A stretch of 64,000 nucleotides of DNA from Henriciella sp. (GTDB taxonomy: Bacteria; Pseudomonadota; Alphaproteobacteria; Caulobacterales; Hyphomonadaceae), in the NCBI GenBank assembly GCA_030066975.1, contig JASJAO010000002.1:124001-188000 (forward strand). Direction: 5' to 3'. The translations under genes were made by a program, and so were the position numbers. Each line of letters starts with the position of its first letter. Position 1 is the stretch's first letter. The notes below the pieces were generated by a model. It saw nothing but the letters and a program-made list of their open reading frames with translations. It searched no databases and had not been told where the DNA came from. Shown here piece after piece: positions 16,786 through 25,972 of the stretch.

Positions 16786-16803
16786 AATGCAGAATTGTGA
16801 CAG
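16786..16803 (-). promoter_or_regulatory. Candidate Pho box of pstS
   Basis: On the minus strand CTGTCAC AATT CTGCATT resembles the PhoB direct repeat (CTGTCAT-N4-CTGTCAT) with one good and one weak half, 37 bases upstream of the pstS start. The gene content makes the assignment plausible. Confidence 0.4.
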
Positions 16804-16829
16804 TGATGTACGGCGCGCCCTGACACATG

Positions 16830-17669
16830 TCAGTTGTTTGTCACATCGATGGTTCTGACTGTGCGGAAACCAAATCTTCGACAGACTTCAACCAGCCGCA
16901 GATGGGCTTTCGGGTCACTGGTGAGCCAGACCGTTCGCCCTCCCGTCTGGTTCTCCGTTTGGGTTAGACCGGCCGGCAACACACGCAGGGTCTGGCGCGC
17001 GATCGCTTCGCCACTGTCAATGAAGGTGACCGGATGCGGCACGGTCGCTGCCAACTCACCTCGAATCAGCGGGAAGTGCGTACAGGCCAGAACGACTGTA
17101 TCGATCTGATCGCCGCCTTCTGCCTCGTAGAGCGGCGCTTGCGCAGCGCGAAACGCCTCCAGCGAGACCGCGCCGCCTGCGGCCTGTTCCTCCGCCAGAC
17201 GTACCAGCTCGACAGAGCCATGCAGCATAACCCTGCAGGATAGCGCAAAGCGCCTGATCAGCTCTGCCGTATAGGCCCGGCGCACGGTCCCCGGCGTGGC
17301 AAGTAAGCCGATGGTTCCGGTCTGGCTGCGCTCAGCAGCGGGTTTGATCGCGGGCACAGTCCCCACCACCGGAATGTCCAATACAGCCCGAACCTCGTCC
17401 AGCGCGAGCGTGCTGGCTGTGTTGCAGGCGATGACAAAGACATCTGGGCGACAGGCCTCGACCAGCGCCTTGGCCACAGGCGGCAGACGCCCCCTCAAGG
17501 CGTCATCGGATTTGTCACCATAGGGGAAAAAGCCGCTATCGGCGACATAGATCAGCTCAAGCTCTGGGGCCCGTGCGGCGACTTCTCGCGCAACCGTCAA
17601 CCCGCCCATGCCGGAGTCAAAGACCAGAACGCGACCGTATCGCGACACCGAAGAAAGCGCAGACATCAT
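16830..17669 (-). CDS. murI: Glutamate racemase
   Basis: A 279-residue enzyme making D-glutamate for peptidoglycan. Both catalytic cysteine motifs are present: ACNTAST (about 80-86) and ACTHFPL (about 195-201). The N-terminal FDSGMGGLTVAREV and YVADSGFFPYG segments are also family-specific. Two ATGs in a row (17669, 17666) are possible starts. It is divergent from the phasin-like gene at 17785, and lies far from the mur cluster at 55 kb. Confidence 0.95.
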   Translation of the reverse strand: MMSALSSVSRYGRVLVFDSGMGGLTVAREVAARAPELELIYVADSGFFPYGDKSDDALRGRLPPVAKALVEACRPDVFVIACNTASTLALDEVRAVLDIPVVGTVPAIKPAAERSQTGTIGLLATPGTVRRAYTAELIRRFALSCRVMLHGSVELVRLAEEQAAGGAVSLEAFRAAQAPLYEAEGGDQIDTVVLACTHFPLIRGELAATVPHPVTFIDSGEAIARQTLRVLPAGLTQTENQTGGRTVWLTSDPKAHLRLVEVCRRFGFRTVRTIDVTNN

Positions 17670-17784
17670 GCCGTTGAATTACGGCGCTTTGCATGCGGCG
17701 AAAACAGGGCATCGTAGGGGCGATCTTGATTGGGACTTCACTTGCTGTTATTGTGCAGCGCAGCATTTGCAGGAGTCGCCGACC

Positions 17785-18402
17785 ATGTCTCAACAGTCTC
17801 TTCCGCCCAGCGAACGCCCGCTCACGCCATTTGGTTATATGCAGGAAAGCTTTTCGATCTGGGTCGATTTCAATCGCCGCGCCGGTGAGCTGTTCATTCA
17901 GCACACCACCGCCACGCGGGCAGTCACATCAGACGAGGAAGACACCGTCACCGCCGAACTGCTGAGAACCTTTTCCGACTTCAACCTGCGTCACTGGCAG
18001 AACACAGCCCGTTTACTGGACTCCATGCCAGGCTGGATGAGAATGCCGCAAGTCATGACGGGCGCTGCGATGACAGACTGGTTCGACGAACTGCGCCGCG
18101 CACAAACCGAATTCGTCGTTGCCCCTGCCGCCACGGACGAGAATGAGTTCACGGCCCCGGCATCGCTGACGGCACCGGACGGCGATGCAGACGATCTGAC
18201 GCGGATCAAAGGCATCGGCCCGAAACTGTCGGCCAAGCTTAATGATATTGGCATCTTCCACTTCAAACAGATCGCCGACTGGTCCCAGACAGACGCGGCC
18301 TGGGTGGAAGACTATCTTTCCTTCAAAGGCCGGGTCATGCGCGAGAACTGGATTGCACAGGCGCGCGGGTTCACCGCCAATGGCAAAGCCACGCTGCACT
18401 AG
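17785..18402 (+). CDS. Phasin-like protein with C-terminal HhH domain
   Basis: A 205-residue protein. Residues about 12-100 are helical and amphipathic in the manner of phasins (FGYMQESFSIWVDFNRRAGELFIQHTT, LLRTFSDFNLRHWQNTARLLDSM). Residues about 140-200 form a helix-hairpin-helix-like domain (DDLTRIKGIGPKLSAKLNDIGIFHFKQIADW), of the kind also fused to NuoE and ribosomal proteins in alphaproteobacteria. The ATG at 17785 follows AGGAG; an open frame upstream to 17608 overlaps murI and lacks a ribosome site. The combination suggests a granule- or nucleoid-associated role, which is inference. Confidence 0.75.
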   Translation: MSQQSLPPSERPLTPFGYMQESFSIWVDFNRRAGELFIQHTTATRAVTSDEEDTVTAELLRTFSDFNLRHWQNTARLLDSMPGWMRMPQVMTGAAMTDWFDELRRAQTEFVVAPAATDENEFTAPASLTAPDGDADDLTRIKGIGPKLSAKLNDIGIFHFKQIADWSQTDAAWVEDYLSFKGRVMRENWIAQARGFTANGKATLH

Positions 18403-18416
18403 GGGACAGACCCGAG

Positions 18417-19865
18417 CTAAACGGCCATCATCTCTGCGGCCAGTTTCGACTTCAAAGTGTGAATGTTGTCAATCGCATGCGGTGTAATTTGGCGCAGGGC
18501 TTCCAGCAATGCGAGATTGTCCGGGTCCTGCATCTGCGCGTCTGTCGTGAGATCACGAAAGCAATTCAGGCGCATGTTTCGGATCCTTTGATTCAAGTCT
18601 CGGTTCTGCCCCCATTGATGCTGGTTCATCAGGCTGAACAGCGTGCCATCAAGCAGGTCGGCAGGCCCATCCGGCAATGGCACAACATTGGTCATCGCGT
18701 TCTGCAACTCCTGATCCGGCACAGCCGCTTCAATCGCCGCGATCACGGCCGCACTAAAACACGGCTGGCAGGTCCGGACGGTCTGCAGCGTGATGGTAGA
18801 CCCCTGGAACACGGTCCGCGGCGGGCGTTTTGACCAGGCCGAGGCTGTGCAGTCGACATATAGCGTGCCGGGCGGCATGGGTTGCGTGCCGCGCTCCATC
18901 AACATGCCGCGCTTTTCGATCTGATTGATCCGGCCTTTGCGGATGACGTTTTTCACGCGTTTCAGCAGCGCCAACTCGGCTTCGGAGACCATCGCGCAGT
19001 GATACATCTCCGGTCGATGGTCGCGATCAAGCCGCAACATTTGCTGGGTCTCTTCCAACCGATCGAACAGCCCCTCAACCGTTTCGGCCTCAGCCATGGC
19101 CTGCATCAGGTGCATGACGCCGCCCATGGTCATCTTGAACGACGTGGCGCATGGCTGATTGAAGGCCCGGTTCAGCAGCCAGGCATCCCGCGGTACAACC
19201 CAACTGATCGCATCCGGCTCAACGCCCGCCTCCAACAGCCAGACAACAACGTCAATCGCGGTCTTGCCGCCGCCGAGGACGGCATAGTGTGGCGGGGTCA
19301 GCTCCGGACGGCGCCACATCTGCGCCAAACCATTCGGTGAAACGACATCGACCTCCGGTCCGTGGCGAAACGGTCGCGTATGGGTCATCGGGATCGAGGT
19401 CTGAAAGAACGTTCCATCCACGATCTTTCGACGCACATTCACACGCGTTGACTCGCCCGAGACGAGCGAACTGAAAACACTGTCGCCACGAAAATGGCTC
19501 ATCGGAAAATACTGCACGCGTCCTGATGGCAGCAGCACTTCGTTCATCACGCGGCTGAAATACCCAAGTATTTCAGGACCCGCGGACAGTTCCATCAGGC
19601 CTTTGTTCAAGCCATCCGTATCTATGCGCTCGTCTCCGAGCGGTAGTGAATTCACGCCATACATGGATGCCGGCTGGTGCAATTTGACAAAGGGATAGGC
19701 GTCATTCCAGTGCCCGCCCGGCGTTGCTCGCCGGTCCACGATGGCCATTGTTGCACTGGTGTCGCTCAACAATTGATCCGCGAAGGCCAGTGACATCGCA
19801 CCGGCACCCACGATCAAATAGTCGACATCAAGAGTCTTCACCACTTCGCCCACCTTGCTCCCCAA
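18417..19865 (-). CDS. FAD-dependent oxidoreductase, monooxygenase-like
   Basis: A 482-residue flavoprotein. The FAD dinucleotide-binding motif is VDYLIVGAGAMSLAFAD (about 14-30), followed by DRRATPGGHWNDAYPFVKLHQPA, which matches flavin monooxygenase-like proteins. A second nucleotide-binding segment reads YAVLGGGKTAIDVVVWLLEAG (about 210-230). The substrate is unknown. It is alone on the minus strand, convergent with the phasin-like gene, and no hairpin terminator was seen between them. Confidence 0.82.
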   Translation of the reverse strand: MGSKVGEVVKTLDVDYLIVGAGAMSLAFADQLLSDTSATMAIVDRRATPGGHWNDAYPFVKLHQPASMYGVNSLPLGDERIDTDGLNKGLMELSAGPEILGYFSRVMNEVLLPSGRVQYFPMSHFRGDSVFSSLVSGESTRVNVRRKIVDGTFFQTSIPMTHTRPFRHGPEVDVVSPNGLAQMWRRPELTPPHYAVLGGGKTAIDVVVWLLEAGVEPDAISWVVPRDAWLLNRAFNQPCATSFKMTMGGVMHLMQAMAEAETVEGLFDRLEETQQMLRLDRDHRPEMYHCAMVSEAELALLKRVKNVIRKGRINQIEKRGMLMERGTQPMPPGTLYVDCTASAWSKRPPRTVFQGSTITLQTVRTCQPCFSAAVIAAIEAAVPDQELQNAMTNVVPLPDGPADLLDGTLFSLMNQHQWGQNRDLNQRIRNMRLNCFRDLTTDAQMQDPDNLALLEALRQITPHAIDNIHTLKSKLAAEMMAV

Positions 19866-20013
19866 GCTCTTTATACGGACAAAAAGGATAGGTTTTTATT
19901 AATCGAAACCGCCAGATCTTAAATAAAGGTACTTTCTTGACTTTGCTCCGCCACCGCCGTCTTGACCCGATCGAAACTCAGCTTACCCGGTAGGGGGTCG
20001 AGTTGGAGAGCAA

Positions 20014-20955
20014 ATGCCGGAAAAGAAAAGCGCGCTGGACTGGGGCTTGTTTGCGGCTCTGACTCTGCTTTGGGCAGGCGCTTATGCATGCACACGCTAT
20101 GCGGTGAACCAGGATGACCCAGCAGCGGGCCTGCCTACCAACCTCATCGTGCCCACGCGCATGACGATCGGCGCGGCGGTATTGCTGATCGTGGCAACGG
20201 TCTCGTCCCAGCGCTGGCCGCCTGTCTCCCATTGGCGCAGTTGGGCCGCGATGGCCGGTATGGGTCTGGTCGGCACCGCGTTCCCATTTTACCTCATCAC
20301 CACGGCGCAAAAAACCGTCGATTCCAGTCTGGCGGCGCTTTATGTGGCCGCAGCACCCTTATTTGTCGCGGTCATGGCACATCTGGTTTTCCATGATGAC
20401 CGGATCTCGCCCGCCAAAGTGTTCGGCCTGATTGTTGGCTTCTCCGGCGTCGCGCTCCTGTTTGGCGGCGATGCCCTGATCGCGTTCAACTCTGCCAGTG
20501 TCACCGCCCAGGCCTTTCTCCTGCTCGCCACCGCCTTCTATGCCTCCTCCACAATCATCGCCCGCTTCGCACGTGATATTCCGCCTTTCATCTTTTCAGC
20601 TGGTTTCGTCACCATGGGCGCGATCACGACCTGGCCGCTCTTGCTGGACGTCGACTATGGCTCCCTCGCCCCGGCGCGCAGTTCCATTCTCGGCGTCATC
20701 GGTCTTGGCGTCGGCCCAACGGCAACCGCATCACTGCTTTACGTCATTCTGGTCCAGCGCACGAGCGCGACTTTCCTGTCGCTCACCGGCTACACGATCC
20801 CCGTCGTATCGGCGATCCTCGGCTATATTCTGTTCACGGAAGTTCAGAGCTGGACCGCGATCATTGCCTTTATCATGATCCTATCCGGCGTCTGGTTTGC
20901 GCAACGTGGCAATACGGTTCCAGTTAAAGCTGAAACGTCCCCTCAATCACCGTAA
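20014..20955 (+). CDS. EamA-family (DMT) transporter
   Basis: A 313-residue inner-membrane protein with ten hydrophobic segments in two EamA repeats. The first contains LTLLWAGAYACTRYAVN and SLAALYVAAAPLFVAVMAHLVFHDDRISPAKVFGLIVGFSGVALLFGG, and the second SATFLSLTGYTIPVVSAILGYILFTE. These proteins export metabolites. The substrate is not predictable. Its 3' end overlaps the convergent phzF-like gene by 32 bases. Confidence 0.93.
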   Translation: MPEKKSALDWGLFAALTLLWAGAYACTRYAVNQDDPAAGLPTNLIVPTRMTIGAAVLLIVATVSSQRWPPVSHWRSWAAMAGMGLVGTAFPFYLITTAQKTVDSSLAALYVAAAPLFVAVMAHLVFHDDRISPAKVFGLIVGFSGVALLFGGDALIAFNSASVTAQAFLLLATAFYASSTIIARFARDIPPFIFSAGFVTMGAITTWPLLLDVDYGSLAPARSSILGVIGLGVGPTATASLLYVILVQRTSATFLSLTGYTIPVVSAILGYILFTEVQSWTAIIAFIMILSGVWFAQRGNTVPVKAETSPQSP

Positions 20956-21742
20956 CGCTGGACCCGCGCAGTTTCACCCGATCATCAACCAGCTCACAGC
21001 CGACATACGCGCCGCGCCCGGGATAGGCCTGATAGCACTCAAACGCGGTCTTCGATGTCTTCGCCGCGAGGATGGGCGCAATCATTGTGTGCCAGGATCC
21101 GGTCGCCGGGTCTTCGGGGATACCGCTGCCCGGCGCAAAGAACCGGCTGGTCGCGTCGACGCCCTCCCCGCCCAGCGCCAGACAGCCGAAATTGCCGAGG
21201 CCCCAGACGCTGTCAGCGAGGCCCAGCGCCGCGAGCGCGCCGAGATCAGGGGCTAGGTTTTTCACCACATCCGGGCTCTCAAACACCGCGCAATAGGTTG
21301 GCCCGCCCCAGGCCTCGACAGGGGTCGCGCCCATCGCGGCGCTGATGGCCTCATCAATCTCAATCGGGTGCACCTTCGCAGCTGGAAAGTCCATTTCAAG
21401 ACGACCATCGGACAGACGCGAGACATAAAGCTCCCCCGACTGACGCGTCACAAACGTGATCTCATCACCCGCAAATCCGCCATGAGTGTAAAGATAATGG
21501 CCGGACGCCAAGGTCGCATGTCCGCAGAGCGGCACTTCAACGGTCGGCGTAAACCAGCGCAAGGCCCAGCTGCCGTCTCCGTCCGGCACAATGAAAGCCG
21601 TTTCGGCAACATTGTTCTCAGCCGCGATCGCCTGCAACACGTCATCGGCGAGAAACTGAGCAAGCGGCATCACACAGGCCTGATTGCCTTCAAACGGCCT
21701 GGCGGCAAAAGCATCAATCTGGGCAAACGGTATCTTCATCAC
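20924..21742 (-). CDS. PhzF-family isomerase
   Basis: A 272-residue protein of the PhzF / diaminopimelate-epimerase-fold family. Signatures are the N-terminal IDAFAARPFEGNQACVMPL, AETAFIVP with the conserved Glu, CGHATLASGHYL, and EDPATGSWHTMIAPIL. Family members isomerise small acids, and the one here has no phenazine genes nearby, so the symbol phzF is not used. It reads toward and overlaps the EamA gene. Confidence 0.9.
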   Translation of the reverse strand: MMKIPFAQIDAFAARPFEGNQACVMPLAQFLADDVLQAIAAENNVAETAFIVPDGDGSWALRWFTPTVEVPLCGHATLASGHYLYTHGGFAGDEITFVTRQSGELYVSRLSDGRLEMDFPAAKVHPIEIDEAISAAMGATPVEAWGGPTYCAVFESPDVVKNLAPDLGALAALGLADSVWGLGNFGCLALGGEGVDATSRFFAPGSGIPEDPATGSWHTMIAPILAAKTSKTAFECYQAYPGRGAYVGCELVDDRVKLRGSSVTVIEGTFQL

Positions 21743-21849
21743 GGGTCTCCTGAGACGCCGTCATCTCACACCGGTGCGCAGCCGACAAACCATGAATTCT
21801 CGACCATCTGTCAGCGTTTCTGATCCGTTGAGGTGGGCTGATCGAACGA

Positions 21850-22674
21850 TCAGCTCTGCTGATCTTTCAGCCGCCAATTGTGCGCCACGGGCCCATGCCC
21901 TTTGCCGAGGCCCGGCGCGTTCAGGATCGCCCCACGCAGATAGTCTCGGCCCTGCTCCACGGCCTGGTCGATAGGCTTGCCAAGCGCAAGCCCGGCTGCC
22001 GAAGCGCTGGCCAGTGTACAGCCCGTGCCGTGCGTCGAGCGGGTCTCAATCCGTTCGCCTTCAAAGATCCATTCGCCATCCACGGTCTGCAAGACATCAT
22101 ACAGGATCTTGCCCTCCACATGCCCGCCTTTGACCAGGGCCCCTTTGGCGCCGGCCTCCAGCAGAGCCTCCGCAGCCCGGCGTTGACCATCCAGGTCCGC
22201 AACCTCCTTTTGGGTCAGAATGGCCGCCTCAATCGCGTTCGGCGTCACCAAAGCGGCACCCGGGATCAAAATAGATTGATAGGCCTCAATCGCGTTGACA
22301 TTCAGCAAGCGGTCGCCGCTGGTCGCCACCATGACCGGATCGATCACTCGCGGCAGATCCGGGGCTATTTCACTCAGTGTTTCCGCCACGCGTTCAATCA
22401 TCGCGGTATCGACCAGCAGTCCGGTCTTGATCGCATCGGCACCAAGATCGCTCAGTGTCACGCGGATTTGCGCCTCCACGGCCTCAAGCGGCAGCGGCCA
22501 GACCCCGTGCACGCCGAGCGTGTTTTGCGCCGTCACAGTGGTGATGGCGGTCATGGCAAAACCGCCCAGCATGGTCACGGTTTTGATATCAGCCTGAATA
22601 CCTGCCGCCCCCCCACTATCGGACCCGGCAATGATCAGGACCCGCCCTTTCGGCGTCTCAGTCAGCTCACTCAT
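21850..22674 (-). CDS. thiD: Hydroxymethylpyrimidine/phosphomethylpyrimidine kinase
   Basis: A 274-residue ribokinase-fold enzyme that phosphorylates HMP and HMP-phosphate for thiamine synthesis. Motifs: IAGSDSGGAAGIQADIKTV (about 15-33), TVTAQNTLGVHGV, DPVMVATSGDRLL, and the anion-hole GTGCTLASASAAGLALG. Its ATG overlaps the stop of the acyl-CoA synthetase (TGATG), an unusual operon partner. No TPP riboswitch was seen before it, unlike thiC at 40.9 kb. Confidence 0.95.
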   Translation of the reverse strand: MSELTETPKGRVLIIAGSDSGGAAGIQADIKTVTMLGGFAMTAITTVTAQNTLGVHGVWPLPLEAVEAQIRVTLSDLGADAIKTGLLVDTAMIERVAETLSEIAPDLPRVIDPVMVATSGDRLLNVNAIEAYQSILIPGAALVTPNAIEAAILTQKEVADLDGQRRAAEALLEAGAKGALVKGGHVEGKILYDVLQTVDGEWIFEGERIETRSTHGTGCTLASASAAGLALGKPIDQAVEQGRDYLRGAILNAPGLGKGHGPVAHNWRLKDQQS

Positions 22675-24461
22675 CAGAACTTCACAGCACCCGACTGCAA
22701 CGTGTCATAGGCATCCTGTGTCAGCGGCTCATACTTGCCCGCTTCAGGATCGAAATACCAAATCGGGTCTTCAACCTTGTTCGGGTCAAACCCGTCATTC
22801 ACAAGGTCGACTTTGCGATACTTGAACGTGCCCGTGGTCTCCGCCTGTTTCTGGATGCGCACAAAAAGCGGAATCGCATATTTCGGCAGGCGGGCTTCAA
22901 GCCAGCTATACAGGTTGGCGAAATCTACATCGCCTTTGGTCGTGATCGCCGCCATTCCGGCCCGGCCATCTGTGCGCGGCACCTCGACGCCATAGACATT
23001 CGCAGTGGCAACGCCTGGAGCCTTGGCAAAGATTTCGGCCACCTCATTGGTGGAGACATTCTCGCCTTTCCAGCGGAACGTATCGCCAATCCGATCGACA
23101 AAATAGACATAGCCCTCGGCATCTTTTTTCATCAGATCGCCGGTGCGGAACCACATATCGCCGGGCTCAAACACATCGCGCAGCAGTTTCTTCTGCGTCG
23201 CGCCATCATCATTATAGCCTTCAAACCGGGTGCGGACTTCCTCGCCAATCCGGCCCAGCACTTCCCCGGCTTCGTCGTCATCAGCGCGGATGCAGAAGCC
23301 GTCTTCACCGCGCACCGGCGCCTCTTCGACCACGTCAAACTTGACGAAGGCCACATGCGCAAAGGTGTTCTTGAGATAGTTTGGCATACGACCGACGGCG
23401 CCGACGGTGCCGTCAAAGTTCATCATACTGACATTGCCTTCGGTCGAGCCGTAAAACTCCGCCAGACGCGGAATGTTGAACCGCTCATGAAAGGCTTCCC
23501 AGATGTCGGGGCGCAGCCCGTTCCCAAACCCGGTCCGGATACGGTGGGCCCGCTCCTTTGGATGCGGTGGCTGGTTCATCAGGTATCGGCAGAGTTCTCC
23601 GATATAGACAATCACCGTGGCGCCCTGATCGGTGACATCATCCCAGTACTGGCTGGCAGAAAAGCGCCGACGAATGATCAGACACGCCCCGGTCATCAAG
23701 GCGATGCCAACACCGCAAATCCCGCCGGTGCCATGATACAGCGGCAGCGGCAGATAGACCCGGTCCCTCGAGGTCGTGCTGGTTGGCGCAATAAAGGTGC
23801 GCATCATCCCCTGCACCCGGTAATGCGGCAGGCGCGCCGCTTTGGGCAGCCCGGTGGTCCCGGATGTATAGACATAAAGACACAGGTCACGGCCGCGCAA
23901 ATGCTCGCGGTGGGTCCGGAGGGGTCGTGTTTTCGGCACCGCGACCAGCGCAGCATTGAGATCTTCACCAACCTGTCCGCCAAGCGTCCAGACTTTCGGA
24001 TCGCCCTCCAGCCGACCCGCGACAGAATTGATCCCCTCATCCTGGTTCTCACTCGATATGACCAGTTTCGCATCTGCGATATTGATACAATGGGCGAGCG
24101 CTTCACCGCTGAGATTGTGATTGATCAGCGCCGAGACCACACCGATTTTCGACAAGCCAAACCAGACGGCAACGTAATCCGCGCAGTTTTCCATATAGAC
24201 GGCGACCACATCCCCGGCCTTCAACCCTTTGCCCAAGGCCCAGTTGGCAATCCGATTGGCGCGGGCATCAAACTCGGCATAGCTGGTCACAGACCCTTCG
24301 AACCGAAACGCGGCATTGTTCGGATACTTGTCGACCACACGTTCGAAATCATCCGGCACCAGCTCGACCCCTTCCGGGCTCAGATCCTCGGTCCATTTTT
24401 TGAGCTTTAACAGCACGCTCATCGTGGATGCTTCACGCGAAATGGTCTTGAAAAAACCCAT
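22674..24461 (-). CDS. Long-chain acyl-CoA synthetase (FATP-like)
   Basis: A 595-residue adenylate-forming enzyme. The AMP-binding P-loop is YTSGTTGLPKAARLPH, with further motifs YLPLPLYHGTGG, YGSTEGNVS, WFRTGDLM and DRIGDTFRWKGENVSTNEVAE. The FATP-like VYGVEVPRTDGRAGMAAI stretch favours the very-long/long-chain transporter-type subgroup. Start candidates are 24497, 24461 and 24422. I chose 24461 (MGFFKT) by its spacing to an AGGG sequence. It is divergent from tesB and shares its transcript with thiD. Confidence 0.9.
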   Translation of the reverse strand: MGFFKTISREASTMSVLLKLKKWTEDLSPEGVELVPDDFERVVDKYPNNAAFRFEGSVTSYAEFDARANRIANWALGKGLKAGDVVAVYMENCADYVAVWFGLSKIGVVSALINHNLSGEALAHCINIADAKLVISSENQDEGINSVAGRLEGDPKVWTLGGQVGEDLNAALVAVPKTRPLRTHREHLRGRDLCLYVYTSGTTGLPKAARLPHYRVQGMMRTFIAPTSTTSRDRVYLPLPLYHGTGGICGVGIALMTGACLIIRRRFSASQYWDDVTDQGATVIVYIGELCRYLMNQPPHPKERAHRIRTGFGNGLRPDIWEAFHERFNIPRLAEFYGSTEGNVSMMNFDGTVGAVGRMPNYLKNTFAHVAFVKFDVVEEAPVRGEDGFCIRADDDEAGEVLGRIGEEVRTRFEGYNDDGATQKKLLRDVFEPGDMWFRTGDLMKKDAEGYVYFVDRIGDTFRWKGENVSTNEVAEIFAKAPGVATANVYGVEVPRTDGRAGMAAITTKGDVDFANLYSWLEARLPKYAIPLFVRIQKQAETTGTFKYRKVDLVNDGFDPNKVEDPIWYFDPEAGKYEPLTQDAYDTLQSGAVKF

Positions 24462-24579
24462 AAGTCTAGCCCTGTATCGAACCGTCGAACGCGTCACGTT
24501 CGCCGAGATGCCAAATTCGTTTCCAGCCCCAGCAAAGGTGGTTATACGAGCGAGGTCAAAAAAGAATGAAGGATTCCCA

Positions 24580-25458
24580 ATGGCAGACCCTGTCGGCGAC
24601 CTCTTGAACCTGATGGACCTTGAACGGCTTGAGATTGATCTATTCCGCGGTCAAAGCCCGGCAAATGAAACAAATCAGAGAGTGTTTGGCGGACAGGTGA
24701 TCGCCCAGTCTCTGGTGGCGGCCTACCGCACCGTTGATCTCGATACCCGCACCTGTCACTCCATGCATGCCTATTTCATGCGCCCCGGTGATCCATCGAT
24801 CCCGATTATCTATGAGGTGGACCGGTCTCGTGATGGAGGCAGTTTCACCACCCGGCGCGTCATCGCCATTCAGCACGGCAAACAGATTTTCAATCTCGCC
24901 GCCTCGTTCCACAAGCAGGAAGACGGCTGGCACCACCAGCACGACATGCCCGACGTGCCGATGCCGGAAACACTCGATGATCGCATCGCATGGCGCAAGA
25001 AGTTCGCCGAACGCCTGCCAGAGCGCCACCGCGCCAACTTCCTTCGCCCGCGCCCGATTGAGATCCGTGAAGTGGATCCTCTGGACCCGCTGAAACCGGA
25101 ACCGGTCAGCGACGTGCAGCATCTCTGGTTTCGCGTCGCGCGTCCGATTGATGAAGCCCCGTGGCTGCATCATTGCCTCATGGCCTACGCCTCAGACATG
25201 GCACTTCTCGGCACCGGGAACCGACCGCACGGGGTCAGCTGGATGACCGGAGAGCTGATGTCAGCCAGCCTCGACCACTCGATGTGGTTCCATGCGCCGC
25301 TGCGCTTTGACGATTGGCACCTTTATACGATGGACAGCCCGTATGCCGGCGGCGCCCGCAGCTTTAATCGCGGATCCATCTACAACCGCGAGGGCAAGCT
25401 GATCGCAAGCGTCGCTCAGGAAGGTCTGATGCGGCCGGTTCGAAAAGACCGGAAATAG
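24580..25458 (+). CDS. tesB: Acyl-CoA thioesterase II
   Basis: A 292-residue double-hotdog enzyme hydrolysing acyl-CoA to fatty acid. The family pattern is clear: LFRGQSPANETNQRVFGGQVIAQSL at the N-terminus, SMHAYFMRPGDP, DGGSFTTRRVIAIQHGK, and in the second half AYASDMALLGT and ASLDHSMWFHAPLRFDDWHLY (the conserved Asp/His region). The ATG at 24580 follows GAAGGATTCCCA. A long upstream in-frame extension to 24316 runs through the divergent synthetase gene and was rejected. It opposes the synthetase functionally as well as in direction. Confidence 0.95.
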   Translation: MADPVGDLLNLMDLERLEIDLFRGQSPANETNQRVFGGQVIAQSLVAAYRTVDLDTRTCHSMHAYFMRPGDPSIPIIYEVDRSRDGGSFTTRRVIAIQHGKQIFNLAASFHKQEDGWHHQHDMPDVPMPETLDDRIAWRKKFAERLPERHRANFLRPRPIEIREVDPLDPLKPEPVSDVQHLWFRVARPIDEAPWLHHCLMAYASDMALLGTGNRPHGVSWMTGELMSASLDHSMWFHAPLRFDDWHLYTMDSPYAGGARSFNRGSIYNREGKLIASVAQEGLMRPVRKDRK

Positions 25459-25491
25459 CTTGATTGTCTGGGCCCGGCCCGCAGGCAGGCC

Positions 25492-25968
25492 CTAACCGAT
25501 CTCGTAAATCGTGTAGATCGGGTTGAAGCCAGACTGCTCGCCTGTGCCTACCGCGATCACATTGTTCAGCCAGAAATAGCGCTCGTCGCCAGTTTCAAAC
25601 TTCGCCACTGTGGCCAGCGAATAGCGCTCCGGGGCCAGCACCTTGCCTTGCGCCAGATCGGCGAGCGCCCTGGCATCGCCAACAAACCGCCCCTGATAGG
25701 TCAGGTAGATCATCGCCCCGTCGCCCGTTTTCAGGGTCAAACGCACATCAATCTGCATCACACCATCGGCGCGAAACAGCACCCAGTCAGCCCCGCCCGG
25801 CAAGACCTCGCCGGACAGGCGCTCGCCCTCAAACGTGCCGCCATGCACCGGCACAATGGAGCGGCGCCCAGTCGGCGTAACGCCGATCTGGGCACTCTTG
25901 TCGGCGCCGACATTCAGCCGCAACGTCAACAAATGCTGATGTTTCAGCGGCTTCACCATGTCGCTCAT
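25492..25968 (-). CDS. DUF3237 family protein
   Basis: A 158-residue beta-rich protein matching DUF3237 (HQHLLTLRLNVGADKSAQIGVTPTGRRSIVPVHGGTFEGERLSGEVLPGGADWVLFRADG-type layout, then YLTYQGRF and YFWLNNVIAVGTGEQ). No function is established. Its start lies 4 bases after the stop of the Rieske oxygenase gene, so the two are co-transcribed and probably act on the same compound. Confidence 0.87.
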   Translation of the reverse strand: MSDMVKPLKHQHLLTLRLNVGADKSAQIGVTPTGRRSIVPVHGGTFEGERLSGEVLPGGADWVLFRADGVMQIDVRLTLKTGDGAMIYLTYQGRFVGDARALADLAQGKVLAPERYSLATVAKFETGDERYFWLNNVIAVGTGEQSGFNPIYTIYEIG

Positions 25969-25972
25969 CGGT

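Noticed and set aside
23355-24410. Long plus-strand frame opposite the acyl-CoA synthetase
   Set aside because: It is antisense to a clearly conserved gene; such long shadows are common in GC-rich DNA.
25459-25491. Terminator between tesB and the DUF3237 gene
   Set aside because: GGGCC/GGCCC pairing exists but the stem is short and there is no T-run on either strand.
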